From Erythroxylum novogranatense (taxonomy: Eukaryota; Streptophyta; Magnoliopsida; Malpighiales; Erythroxylaceae), in contig CM057228.1 in the NCBI GenBank assembly GCA_029891385.1, positions 81,704,964 to 81,768,963 on the forward strand: a stretch of DNA of 64,000 nucleotides, given 5' to 3'. A program made the translations under genes and the position numbers. Below, one piece after another: positions 1 to 11,514 of this stretch. The notes beneath the pieces are model-generated. The model was not told the DNA's origin. It was given only the letters and a program-made list of their open reading frames with translations, and did not search any database. How positions within the stretch are numbered: the stretch's first letter is position 1; the number at the start of each line of letters is the position of its first letter.

Positions 1-814
1 TTCTTTATGGATGATATTGATTTGAGAATGAGGAGTAAATGGAGTAGAAAAGGTGATCTTAGTATGAGTTATGTTAAGGAAAGATTTTTGTAACAAAATG
101 GGTAGTTGATCTGGAAAATGTTCACTGAGTGTGCTTCGGTCTATTAGTCATCACTTTTTCTCAAGTTATCAAAATGAGATGATTCTTAATTTGGATTAAA
201 CTAGAAACATATGGATATATTTCTTATGAAGACAACAAATTTAAATTCTATCTTTAAGAATCTCAAAATTTGTCATGAAATTGAGAACTGGGTGTAGTAT
301 ATTGGTGGATGAATATAAAATTCGTATTCTTAATTCTAAGAAAATTGCAGATTGATTTAGGCTGAATGAGAGCAAGGTGTCTTCTATAAAGTTATAGGTC
401 TTTCTCTTATATTTCCAAAAGTATATATTATAAAAATTTTGGACTTTGGAGTTGAAAATTATGCTCTTTATAAGTGGAGATGTTTAGGATTATAAAATGT
501 ATCGTCTGTAAAATGTATCGTCTGTGCTGATGTGTATCGTCTATAATGATGTGTATCGTCTATATTGATGAGTATCATCTGTGATGATGTCATATCGTCT
601 GTGATGACATCATACCATCTATATTTGATTTTCTGCTTCTTCTATGTTTGACCTTCTATACACTATCGTCTACTCCATTTTTGACCCTTATGGGATAACG
701 AGCTTTGTATGATTCCAGATTGTTGGGCTCTAGAAATGGGGGCCAACATCTGTGTGATATCTGAGATGACATTAAATGTCTCCGAATACTAGGCTACGGA
801 AGTGGGGTCCAGCA
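1..814 (+). mobile_element. LTR A, 5' copy (Ty3/gypsy, start outside window)
   Basis: Right-hand part of a long terminal repeat. About 1-690 is repeated in direct orientation at about 11565-12280, so the two are the LTR pair of one element. The end is placed at 814, where GGGGTCCAGCA mirrors the TGTTGGACCCC start of the second LTR at 1812 and is followed by a primer-binding-like sequence. About 100-480 is also related to the solo LTR at 38696-42386. A second, similar possible end lies near 749, so the exact boundary is uncertain. Confidence 0.65.
496..640 (+). repeat. Minisatellite in LTR A (GTGATGATGTGTATCGTCT-like unit)
   Basis: Roughly 18-20 bp imperfect units built from TATCGTCT plus GTGATGATGT repeat about seven times. 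The second LTR copy has the same array at 12056-12200 with different unit number and order, so it has changed since insertion. Confidence 0.8.
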
Positions 815-819
815 TTCTT

Positions 820-831
820 TGGTATCAAACC
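820..831 (+). promoter_or_regulatory. Degenerate primer binding site of element A
   Basis: TGGTATCAAACC, six bases after the proposed LTR end, differs slightly from the tRNA-iMet-type TGGTATCAGAGC seen in the other elements of this window. Confidence 0.45.
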
Positions 832-1704
832 ACCAAAATTAGGATCTTAAATGGGCAACTTTTGAATATGTGTCAATCGTAAAAGCGATTGTTAACGATT
901 TGAGCTAATAGAATTAGTGAGAGGGATAATGATCTATCAAAATGTGAGAAAATGAAAGTTTGAGGATATTTAGAAATAAGAAATATGGTGTAGTCCGATA
1001 TGTTAGACATAGATGTAGTGTTTGTGGTTGTGTTAGCGAATAAAGTAACGGAATTTCGTGTGGATATGTACTTGAACTGATAGGGATGTAAAGATATTTG
1101 CATGAATCGACTAAGAAGAAATAGAGACATAAGTGGAAATGACAAGATTTAAGGTGTACAAGCAAGGTGGAATTGAAAGGTTGAACTTAGAAGGTAGAAT
1201 GATTGTTTAATTGGTGTGATAAGATTTATGATTTGGTATAAGATTGTGTTAGTGAATTTGATATCATAATTTTAAGATGGCTATATGTTTATGCTTCTAA
1301 ATTGGTTAAGAACGTATGTATGGAAAGTGAAACAAATGATAGTGATATATGTAGAAGTCCTCAAGGTTTTGTCGACCAGTTATTAGGAGCACCTAGCTCA
1401 TAATGTGGTTACATTAGTGACTAATGTGATTGAGTATATACGAGATCTATATTTGGATATGGTGAAGGAGATAATCTATGATTCCTATAATTAAAATCAT
1501 GAGATGAATTAGAGTGTAGGTGATTATGCTGAAAACATAACGACTATGGATAAAATCATTCGAGAAAGGTAAGTCAATTAGGAAATTGAAAGATACCCGA
1601 GATGTGTTGGGGAACCAATTAAGATAGTAGGGTATTTAAATAAGTAACTAAATCGAGCGTTTTTGCTAAATATAGTAGGTTGGAAAAAATTATTCGAGTA
1701 AAAA

Positions 1705-1794
1705 GTTACTTGGGAGACTGAGGAAAACATAAGTCTGCATTACCTCTATTTGTTTGATTACTTAGGTAAGAATTTTGAGGACGAAATGTTTTAA
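1705..1794 (+). pseudogene. C-terminal end of chromovirus pol (after the chromodomain)
   Basis: This frame reads VTWETEEN, then about eight residues ending LYLF, then DYLGKNFEDEMF and a TAA stop at 1792-1794. The xTWExEE...LF...FEDE pattern is the usual tail of Tekay-type Ty3/gypsy polyproteins, where the integrase chromodomain is followed by a short tail ending near the polypurine tract. It sits directly upstream of the PPT and LTR, as expected. The catalytic domains upstream are missing. The same FEDxxSFK-type tail occurs in the chromovirus at 46146-51028 on the other strand, which supports the assignment. Confidence 0.7.
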
Positions 1795-1810
1795 GAAGGG
1801 AGGAGGAGAA
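1793..1810 (+). promoter_or_regulatory. Polypurine tract of element A
   Basis: AAGAAGGGAGGAGGAGAA directly precedes the LTR start TGTTGGACC at 1812. It would prime plus-strand DNA synthesis and it fixes the element as plus-oriented. Confidence 0.75.
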
Positions 1811-1811
1811 T

Positions 1812-2085
1812 TGTTGGACCCCGAACGTTTCTTAGAAGACTAGAATTATTAAATGAGAAATTTTGGTGATTAGTCACAAGTAAAGAACAAATGAATGAAA
1901 ATTCTTGAATTAGAAATCATAGACAAAAGTAAAGTAGTGAATGAGAAATGTGGATAAATTCATGTTTTGCTTTGCTGATTTGGTGCATAAGAGATTTTGA
2001 AATGATAAGAATCAAGGAGAAAGTTAGAAGTAAAATGAAAGCAAAAATGAATTTGAATCTGTATAGTAAGTTAATAAAGTATATG
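1812..2085 (+). mobile_element. LTR A, 3' copy, first part
   Basis: Starts TGTTGGACCCCG right after the PPT and is cut at 2085 by the LARD-like element; the LTR resumes at 11515 after the target-site duplicate. The corresponding part of the 5' copy is outside the window. Confidence 0.6.
2081..2085. repeat. Target site duplication ATATG (left)
   Basis: ATATG here and at 11510-11514 flank the 2086-11509 element exactly. Confidence 0.93.
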
Positions 2086-2628
2086 TGTAGCATCCCCCTC
2101 CCGCAAAACCCGAACCCGACATCGACGGTGATATCCGAACCCGTGCCTCACGAGGGTGGTATGCTAAAGTAGTCAAAACAATTCATTTATTTTTTTTTGA
2201 AAAGAATTTCGTGCGCGGAAATCAATAAACAATTTGGGCCCTCTACAATGAAAGTACTATTCTGCAGAAATACAAATCTTATACCAAATAGAATAATACT
2301 AATGCAGATGTGAACTGATCCCGACCTTAACTCTGACTTGCACTCGGCAACCATACTCCTGTGCCCAACGGGGTACTCTTCGATTCCTAAAAAATATTTA
2401 CAATGTTGGGTGAGTTTACGAACTCAGTGAGAAACCATCATCGATGGTCCACCCAACTCATGCATATACATACAATTCACATTATATCACAGATTAGCAC
2501 AATCATCAAATCCCATGCATTCAATTTCCTAACACAATTCACATTTGATCATTCATATATGAAATGTTCATGTGACACTTTCATTTTCTTTTCGTTGTTG
2601 TGACCGTGCGCCTGAGCTCATTAACATT

Positions 2629-2780
2629 AAGCCAGTGGCTCTGAAATTTCGTTGGACCAGAGGTCCTGTGCGTTGAGCTTGAAGCTCTCATATACATCGG
2701 GCGTGATATGCCCTGATAATCCCAGTGACGGGCACAATGCGTTGAGCCTGTGGCTCTGAATACCTTGGGCCTGAATGCCC
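2629..2780. repeat. Chain of short hairpins in LTR
   Basis: Consecutive inverted repeats: GGACC-aga-GGTCC at 2654-2666, GAGCT-tga-AGCTC at 2675-2687, GGGC-7-GCCC at 2699-2713, GAGCC-tgt-GGCTC at 2744-2756, GGGC-6-GCCC at 2767-2780, and a weaker AAGCC-agt-GGCTC at 2629-2641. Each module is preceded by TTG and usually followed by CTGA or CTGT, with a period of roughly 22-30 bases. Related chains occur in three other LTRs of this window. Confidence 0.85.
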
Positions 2781-3631
2781 TGATACAGTGAGCCTGTGGT
2801 ATCCGAGCACTGCGTGGGAGAGCCCTCAGGGTATGCACCACCTCAGGGGGCAAGCAATACCGAGACATTACATTGGCTGCTCCGGTCACAACTGTCTTTA
2901 TCTGATCATGCATAATGGCATGAATGCACATGTTCAATACACAGCAACTATGTCACACTCTATCACCCTATATCCAATTTCACATATATCCAATTCTATT
3001 GCAATTATGCACAATTAACACTTCTATCGCATATTCCAAATATTTCGAACACCTGTGGTCCGAAATCAATCAAAGCAAAACACACGTAATCCTTCCTTAA
3101 CTCCCATGGCATAATTGTATAAAATTAAACACATCAAGGTTGAGAAACCAACTAGGTTACTCACCTGCACTTCCGAGCTACAACCTGGAAGTCCCAGCAT
3201 ATCCGTGGAATTGTTCCATCGGTGCCTCTAAAACAATCAAATAATCCAACATTATTAATTATAATAATTTCAATAATCAATTATGCACATATAGCAAATA
3301 GATTGCGTACTATATATATTATGACATTTCCGATCCTATTCCCGAACTTTCTCAATTTGATCTCTTTCACTCTTAATCATAACAATTCCACTAGATTCCA
3401 AACTCTATCACGTCACATTCCAATTCAAATCACATTCACTATCATTTGTCATCTGATTTCGAGAATCATAGAATTAAATTCCGAAATTCCATTATTCTAA
3501 ATTGCAATTCTTAGTCTCTAGTTCACAATCAATCACCCAAGAACCAATTCTTTTGAAATCAAAACCTCAAAACATTACTTGCAACAATCACCTTAAAAAC
3601 ACTTAATTCATTTTCAGAAAATCAAGGGTCC

Positions 3632-3895
3632 TCGCCCCGGCGCATGATCGCTCGCCGCGACGCATAACTCTTCTCTACCGGCGGCAAATCCACGCCTGCT
3701 CGCGCGACGTGTGCCTTGGTCTCGTCGCGACGTGCAGACGAAATCCACTCGCTGCGGCGCACATCTCCACTCGTTGCGGCGTACGACAGAATTCAGTTCG
3801 TCGTGGCGTAGAATTAATTCATTCGTCGCGACGTGCAAAAAGGGGTGACTCGCCGCGGCGTGTTCATCACACGTCGCGACGTGCAAACCCAGAAT
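3632..3895. repeat. GC-rich CpG tract of CGCCGCGACG-like units
   Basis: Imperfect units around CGTCGCGACGTGC and CGCCGCGGCG repeat about ten times in otherwise AT-rich DNA. The right LTR copy is at 10182-10395 and is about 50 bp shorter. Many differences between copies are C to T or G to A at CpG. Confidence 0.8.
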
Positions 3896-4439
3896 CACGT
3901 CCTGAAACCCAGAAATTTCTCAGATCTTTCGGTTTAAATTCATCCAATTCACTTCAGATCACTCCCAATTAACTTGATACACAACACGCAACTCATTTCT
4001 AACCTCAAATCCATCAAAACTAATTATTTCTCAAATTCCCCAAATCAATATCAACAAAATTCTCAAAACCCTATCATCCGAAACTTATAAATCCATAAAC
4101 AATTTCATAACTCAAATCAATGATCAAATTAAAAGACTTAAGGCATAAAGAAGTATGAACTTACTTGATTCAAGCTTTAAACCTTTGAAAATTTTCCATG
4201 AAATTCCAATTCCCAAGCTAACCTCACCCACGTCAATCTCCATTTCTCCATCAAATAACATCATCTTCCAATTCCAAAGCTCAAGTTAGGTTGAAGACGA
4301 TGATTGGAGCAATTTAAAGAGAGAAAGTTGAAACAACAAGCAAGAACGATGGATCACGAAGGAGAAGAGAAGAAGAAATGGGATTTTCTTTCACAAGCAA
4401 AGAGGATCAGTCGAAGGAGGCAAATGCAAAGGGTAAGGG

Positions 4440-4450
4440 CTTATATATAC
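4440..4450 (-). promoter_or_regulatory. TATA box of LARD-like LTR
   Basis: Minus strand reads TGTATATATAAG, conserved in the other LTR copy at about 10943-10954. It sits upstream (in element direction) of the purine/pyrimidine-rich leader and would place a transcript start near 4410. Confidence 0.6.
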
Positions 4451-5006
4451 AAGAGATTTTAGGGCATGTTTGGCTAACCATCTGCCACATGCCCAATTCT
4501 TAAGGTCTAACAATCCAATTGTTATTCTATTTTTCTCCCAATTTCACAATGGTTTGCAACCAAAATTCCTGAAATCATAACTCCAATTATTTCATGCCAA
4601 TTGTCAATCAATTTCGGAACCGGAATCCAATTAATCAGTCACTAAGCCAATTTTCTGGTCCGGACATAATACTCTAAAAATTTTGGAAAAATTCTTATAA
4701 ATTCTCAAAATTAGGAAATACCAATTCCTATACTCCAATTTAAATTTTCAATCCTCTAAATTCAATTTTCATTCTAATTCGAAAATCAAACCTAATCTGC
4801 ACAATTATAACCAATTTTCTCAATTTACACAATCAGGTCGGGAAATTGTCATACAAGTATGTACATTCATATGCTTATACCATATTAATCATTTATCAAT
4901 GAATATAGAAGCTATAATACATGAGCAAGCCAACATTTGTCTGTACTCAATTCTAACCCGATCCAAATTACCGATATACCCATCACATTGGTAGCGGGAT
5001 GCTACA

Positions 5007-5020
5007 ATTCTTCCCTCCTA
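5007..5020 (-). promoter_or_regulatory. Polypurine tract of the LARD-like element
   Basis: On the minus strand the sequence TTTCGAGGACGAAA (about 5030-5045) is followed by TAGGAGGGAAGAAT and then the LTR start TGTAGC. The TCGAGGACGAA context is shared with the chromoviruses at 1771-1811 and 46146-46190. Confidence 0.75.
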
Positions 5021-8000
5021 ATAAAAATTTCGTCCTCGAAATTTCATATACGATTAATCAAGAAGACAGGAGAATTGTTCCGATCGCTTAAATACTGTTT
5101 CCTACTTATGTCACTACATAACTAATTTATGTCAATTAATTGACATCAGTACTAACACCTTACATTGATTTAACTGATTCCTCATGAATACTCGTAATCC
5201 TTCACTTTCAGTACCAGTAACACATATATCATATCATAATAATATTTCCTAATTTTATCCATATAACACTTTGTGAATCCAAAATATCTTTTAGATTTTA
5301 GACAGACTTACCAATCTAATCACACCGCAATTACTTAGAGACCACTTATAAAAAAATTTAATTGTCCGATTTACACATTTATCTTTACCTCAGTGCATCT
5401 AGGCCGAAATGATTCACTTCAAGGCATTTCATTGATTACCAATCAAATTACATCTCCTTAGAGTTATAATACCAATTTCATGAGATTCTAATAACCTCAA
5501 TATAATCAACTCGACTCATTGTCATTAACTTGAATCGTTTTATCCCTATTACAGATTTATTTTACTAATGAACATTATCTCGAATCAATCATATTTTTTG
5601 ACTATCGAATGGCATCACCAATAAAAACAATTGATATACCCACTATAATTCTAACTTTTACCAAATCTCATACTCCAATAACTCCCCAAACATCAGGTTC
5701 ACATTTATCTCCAACAATCAAGTCTATTGGTCAATCACACTAATAATTATTCAATTTTACATTCTAAACCATCAATTAACCTTTCAATACACTCTTACTA
5801 GAACATATGACTTCGATTGTTCCTTGCAATTTCTCTAACAGTTTCTTTAGAGGGTAAAAACACAAACTTCTAAATCCTTTCTTCAAAGCTAAATTCATTT
5901 CAATTCCTTAATAAAGTTCTAAATTTATAAATCCTCGATTCAGGTTTGCCAACCCTTTCTACACACACCTGATTTGGATATCCAATAGCTAATAAGACTT
6001 TCTCTTTTTGCACCTTGATAGCTCGACAGCTTGCACTCAGTATTACACTAGGTTTAAAAACCTCATCGCCCAATTTGTGATCTTCTACCATTGACTTTTT
6101 TTTCCATACATTAAATCGCGTCACTAGCTAAATTTTAAAACACTCAAACGTATGATTCTGTTCAAATCTTTTAGATTCCCGAAATACCTCAATCACATAA
6201 TCCTTCTTAATACTTTCAAATTCACTAATATCTCAATCATTATCACTTTGCGTATTCATGGATACACCCAAACATGTTTCTATACGAATAGAGTCTCCAA
6301 ACTTCCAAAACAATATCTAGTAAAATAAATTTCAAGACATCAAATCACAATTCGACCCATGAGATTATATTTGTTCCCATGTTCATAAAACCACTGTACA
6401 CTATTTCAACAGATTGCATCATAACCTTTACTGGGACACTTCATTAACTATTGCAGAATCTCCAAATTAAAGCGATACGATCAATACTCGAATTGTAAAT
6501 TGTTCTAATTTTCCATTTATACATTCATCAGTCATATAATTCGTACACTTTTCCTCAACATCATTTTCAAAGAACTAAAATTAGAAAACCTCCAACAATT
6601 TTTGGACGTATCCAACGTACGGTTATATTTTAAATAACTCCAAATCCTGTATACATATATCCCTTACAATTTCACACTTTATCTATACCTTTATCACCAT
6701 TTAGTCTCCTAATATGCCATGTCCGAATACTACTTAATCCATAATTTATTTGATCAACTAAGATTCACTTTGATAAAACTTTCATAATATGAAATTTTCT
6801 CAATTATGCCAACTATTCTTCCTCACTCTCCAAATGCATTTGATATATCATTTATGATCATAGTTACTATCCAATTTAAACACAATTAAGACACTCAACT
6901 CTTCAATAATATAATACTGTCAGGGGCATTCATGTCTTTGACAATTTCAACCCCGAAATCCTTATACCCATGATTAATTCTCATGACTCTTTAAGTATTT
7001 GATTCCCCAAAGGAAATTCTCTTATAATTTTCTCAGATTCATAATAACCTACTCTAACATATATTCCTTTACACTAGCTTCTCCACATATTTCAATTCAT
7101 TGACACAATTGCAAACTGGGTTGATAACATATTCACCAAATCCACTTGTACTTTCCGAACATTTTTACTCAATTATTCGTAAACCGATATTTTCCCCAAT
7201 TGCGCAACTAATATCTCCTTAATGACTCATAATCCTATTACACAATCAGATTCCTTATACTTAAGATAAGGCATACCTTCTCAATAGCATATTTTATCTC
7301 TACACTTGAGTCTCAACTAAAATTAGGACTCCCAAGTTAACCTGTAATTCATTTCAGATTTATCTCCATACTGTCCTTTCATTAATCACTTTCAACCGAG
7401 TCATCTGATTATCGTACCCAATTCAGGTAAATTCTTCTTTGAAAGAAGATCTCTTACTACTTTCATCGATGCCGTTTATGAAATTTCTACTCATCCACTA
7501 TCGTAATCATTTTATGTCAGTCATTTTCAATGTTTTAGGAAATCAATTTCTGCTATACAAAATTTTCCATGAAGATCAATCTATGCCATAATTCATATAA
7601 TCAGGACATCCGTTTGAATATCGTTCATTGAGGTACATAACATCAAGATCATTATATCGATATCGAGAGACAGATATAGAATAATTCACCAATTAATCAC
7701 TTATACTAAAAATACCTTAATCTCATTTGATTTTTTTGACAATACTCTCCCTTTTTGTATCTGTCCTCAATCGCGAGGATTTTACCTTGATCATGTCCTC
7801 AACATATAACAATTTCAATTCATTCCCAATAGGTTACTATAAACACTTTCATTTCTTATTCTAACTTAAATTGAACTTTAATTTTTAAAACTATAACTGG
7901 CGGTTAACCACTAACTCACTGATTGATTTCAATATCATCTCTATCCTTATGATACATATAAACTTCATATTTTCACTTGCTATGGCGCTTCCATTATCAG

Positions 8001-8608
8001 GTGTGCGTGCGGTCACATAGGCAAAACGACTGGACCTTGTCAACCTTTTTCATCTACCATTATCGCTATCTTACGTCTCAATTTCTCATCATTTTATCAT
8101 ACTCATAAATATTTACACTCATATCAATATCATAGATGTACAATCATTCTTCATTTTCCACTAAATAAATTTGACTCAAAATCACAAACCCTTTTTCATA
8201 ACTCTCATCACAGTACTCAATCCAATTATGACCTTTCTAGGTCATAGAACATTTTATTTTCATCTACTTTGCTTATACACTTTCAATCTTGCCATTTATT
8301 GCCATTTTCCTCTATCAATCCACAGCTATATCTATATTCATATTTATCCAACATTTAAGGATATACTCAGTATAACTCTGATGTTATATTTCATGCTTCG
8401 TACATCAATATTCTTTTTCTTATTCCATGCTATCCCTAACTTCCGTATTTTTCTCACTATTTCTGATCACTTAAACAATTGGTACAGGCTCATGCTTGTG
8501 ACTCATACGCTAGACTGGGGATCAGTTGTCACTGTCTGCTGTGACATGACTTAAATGCATGTACTTGACACATTTTTCTCAGAATGCCAATGTAAGATTG
8601 TACTTCTG

Positions 8609-8620
8609 GGCTCTGATACC
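8609..8620 (-). promoter_or_regulatory. Primer binding site of the LARD-like element
   Basis: Minus strand TGGTATCAGAGC, complementary to the 3' end type of initiator tRNA-Met, five bases inside the right LTR. It is a clean match to the site in the copia array at 24429-24440. Confidence 0.88.
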
Positions 8621-8625
8621 ATAAA

Positions 8626-11509
8626 TGTAGCATCCCACTCCCGTAAGACCCGAACCCGACATCGACGGTGATATCCGAACCCATGCCTCACGAGGGTGGT
8701 ATGTTAAAGTAGTCAAAACAATTCATTCATTTTTTTTAAAAAACAATTTCGTGCGCGGAAATCAATAAACAATTTGGGCCCTCTACAATGACAATACTAT
8801 TCTGCAGAAATTGCAGAAATACAAATCTTATAGCAAACAGAATAATACTACTGCAGACGTGAACTGATCCCAACATTAACTCTGACTTGCACTCGGCAAT
8901 CATACTCCCGTGCCCAACGGGGTACTCTTCGATTCCTGAAAAATATTTGCAATGTTGGGTGAGTTTACGAACTTAGTGAGAAACCATCATTGATGGTCCA
9001 CCCAACTCATGCATATACATACAATTCACATTATATCACATATTAGCACAATCATCAAATCCTATGCATTCAATTTCACAACACAATTCACATTTGATCA
9101 TTCATATATGAAATGTGCATGTGACACTTTCATTTTCTTTTCGTTGTTGTGACCGTGCGCTTGAGCTCATTAACGTTGAGCCAGTGGCTCTAAAATTTTG
9201 TTAGACCAGAGGTACTGTGCGTTGAGCTTAAAGCTCTCATATACATCGGGCGTGATATGCCCTGATAATCCCAGTGACGGGCACAATGTGTTGAGCCTGT
9301 GGATTTGAATACGTTGGGCCTGAATGCCCTGATACAGTGAGCTTGTGGTATCCGAGCACTGCGTGGGAGAGCCATCAGGGTATGCACCACCTCAGGGGGC
9401 AAGCGATACCACGGCATTACGTTGGCTGCTCCGGTCACAACTGTCTTTATTTGATCATGCATAATGGCATGAATGCACATGTTCAATACACAGCAACTGT
9501 GTCACACTCTATCACCCTATATCTAATTTCACATATATCCAATTCTATTGCAATTATGCACAATTAAAACTTCTATCGCATATTCCAAATATTTCGAACA
9601 CCTGTGGTCCGAAATCAATCAAAGCAAAACACACATAATCCTTTCTTAACTCCCATGGAATAATTGCATAAAATTAAACCACATCAAGGTTGAGAAACCA
9701 ATTAGGTTACTCACCTGCACTTCCGAGCTACAGCCTGGAAGTCCCAGCATATCCGTGGAATTGTTCCATCGGTGCCTCTAAAACAATCAAATAATCCAAC
9801 ATTATTAATTATACTAATTTTAATAATCAATTATGCACATGTAGCAAATAGATTGCGTACTATACATATTATGACATTTCCGATCCTATTCCCGAACTTT
9901 CTCAATTTGATCTCTTTCACTCTTAATCATAATAATTCCACTAGATTCCAAACTCTATCACGTCACATTCCAATTCAAATCACATTCACTATCATTTGTC
10001 ATCTGATTTCGAGAATCATCGAATTAAATTCCAAAATTCCATTATTCTAAATTGCAATTCTTAGTCTCTAGTTCACAGTCAATCACCCAAGAACCAATTC
10101 TTTTGAAATCAAAACCTCAAAACATTACTTGCGACAATCACCTTAAAAACACTTCATTCATTTTCAGAAAATCAAGGGTCCTCGTCGCGGCGCATGGTCG
10201 CTCGCCGCGACGCATAACTCTTCTCTACCGGTGGCAAATCCACGCCTGCTCGCCGCGACGTGCAGACGAAATCCACTTGCCGCGGCGCACATCTCCACTC
10301 GTCGCGGCGTGCAACAGAATTCAGCTCGTCGTGACGTGCAAAAAGGGGTGACTCGCCGCGGCATGTTCATCACACGTCGCGACGTGCAAACCCAGAATCA
10401 CGTCCTGAAACCCAGAAATTTATCAGATCTTTCGGTTTAAATTCATCCAATTCACTTCAGATCACTCCCAATTAACTTCATACACAACACGCAACTCATT
10501 TCTAACCTCAAATCCATCAAAACTAATTATTTCTCAAATTCCCCAAATCAATATCAACAAAATTCTCAAAACCCTATCATCTGAAACTTATAAATCCATA
10601 AACAATTTCTTAACTCAAATCAATGATCAAATTAAACGACTTAAGGCATAAAGAAGTATGAACTTACTTGATTCAAGCTTTAAACCTTCGAAAATTTTCC
10701 ATGAAATTCCAAATCCCAAGCTAACCTCACCCACGGCAATCTCCATTTCTCCATCAAATAACATCATCTTCCAATTCCAAAGCTCAAGTTAGGTTGAAGA
10801 CGAAGATTGGAGCAATTTAAAGAGAGAAAGTTGAAACAACAAGCAAGAACGATGGATCGCGAAGGAGAAGAGAAGAAGAAATGGGATTTTCTTTCACAAG
10901 CAAAGAGGATCGGTCGAAGGAGGCAAATGCAAAGGGTAAGGGCTTATATATACAAGAGATTTTAGGGCATGTTTGGCTAACCATCTGCCACATGCCCAAT
11001 TCTTAAGGTCTAACAATCTAATTCTTATTCTATTTTTCTCCCAATTTGACAATGGTTTGCAACCAAAATTCCTGAAATCATAACTCCAATTATTTCATGC
11101 CAATTGTCAATCAATTTTGGAACCGGAATCTAATTAATCAGTCACTAAGCCAATTTTTTGGTCCGGACATAATACTCTAAAAATTCCAGAAAAATTCTTA
11201 TAAATTCTCAAAAATAGGAAATACTAATTCCTATACTCCAATTTAAATTTTCAATCCTCTAAATTCAATTTTCATTCTAATTCGAAAATCAAACCTAATC
11301 TGCACAATTATAACCAATTTTCTCAATTTACACAATCAGGTCGGGAAATTGTCAAACATGTATGTACATTCATATGCTTATACCATATTAATCATTTATC
11401 AATGAATATAGAAGCTATAATACATGAGCAAGCCAACATTTGCCTGTACTCAATTCTAACCGGATCCAAATTACCGATATACCCATCACATCGATAGCGG
11501 GATGCTACA
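8626..11509 (-). mobile_element. LTR (5' LTR) of the LARD-like element
   Basis: 2884 bp, same ends as the left copy. In element direction this is the 5' LTR, so it would drive transcription leftwards. The hairpin chain at about 9170-9330 has lost pairing in its GGACC module (AGACC/GGTAC) but keeps GAGCTT/AAGCTC, GGGC/GCCC and others. GC tract at 10182-10395, TATA box near 10943-10954. Confidence 0.92.
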
Positions 11510-11514
11510 ATATG
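11510..11514. repeat. Target site duplication ATATG (right)
   Basis: Identical to 2081-2085. Confidence 0.93.

Larger units (their letters stand above)
815..1811 (+). mobile_element. Internal remnant of gypsy element A
   Basis: Only about 1 kb lies between the two LTR A copies, far less than the 5 kb or so of a complete gypsy interior. A TGGTATCAAACC tract at 820-831 resembles the tRNA-Met primer site. No gag, protease, RT or integrase is readable, but the last part encodes the end of a chromovirus pol. Most of pol has been deleted and the rest is full of stops. Confidence 0.6.
2086..5006 (-). mobile_element. LTR (3' LTR) of the LARD-like element
   Basis: 2921 bp, begins TGTAGCATCCC and ends GGGATGCTACA on the plus strand. 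By eye it is in the mid-90s percent identical to the right copy. It contains a hairpin chain (2629-2780), a GC-rich CpG tract (3632-3895) and a TATA box on the minus strand (4440-4450). Open frames inside it, such as 2581-2937 minus, are also present in the other copy and are chance frames in the hairpin region. Confidence 0.92.
5007..8625 (-). mobile_element. Internal region of the LARD-like element (no coding content seen)
   Basis: 3.6 kb of AT-rich DNA. The longest minus-strand frame is 74 residues (5900-6124) and the longest plus-strand frame 127 residues (8171-8554); neither shows a zinc knuckle, an aspartic protease DSG, an RT xDD or an integrase motif, and the plus-strand one is against the element's direction. 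I annotate no gene here. Confidence 0.7.
2086..11509 (-). mobile_element. Complete LARD-like LTR retrotransposon
   Basis: A 9.4 kb element with LTRs at 2086-5006 and 8626-11509, a perfect 5 bp TSD, a primer site just inside the right LTR and a polypurine tract just inside the left LTR. Those two signals show it is read on the minus strand. LTR ends are TGTAGCATCCC...GGGATGCTACA. The 3.6 kb interior has no frame resembling gag or pol. Long LTRs around a non-coding interior of about 3.5 kb is the description of large retrotransposon derivatives (LARDs), which depend on enzymes from other elements. An old gypsy element whose coding region has decayed beyond recognition is the alternative. LTR family and PPT context point to Ty3/gypsy. 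Confidence 0.85.

Noticed and set aside
2581..2937. 118-residue minus-strand frame, with a similar one at 9190-9486
   Set aside because: It lies in the hairpin chain of the LTR; similarity is explained by the LTR pair and the reading is a by-product of GAGC/GCTC repeats.
3614..3972. Arg-rich frames in GC tracts (also 10164-10440, 43754-44033, 51015-51360)
   Set aside because: Both strands and several frames are open simply because CG-rich repeats contain no stops.
8171..8554. 127-residue frame on the plus strand
   Set aside because: It is opposite to the element's direction, low-complexity hydrophobic, without any motif, in AT-rich interior.
8605..8622. tRNA-like sequence near the LTR
   Set aside because: Only the 12-18 bases of a primer binding site, not a tRNA gene; the same holds for 24429-24440 and 51011-51025.
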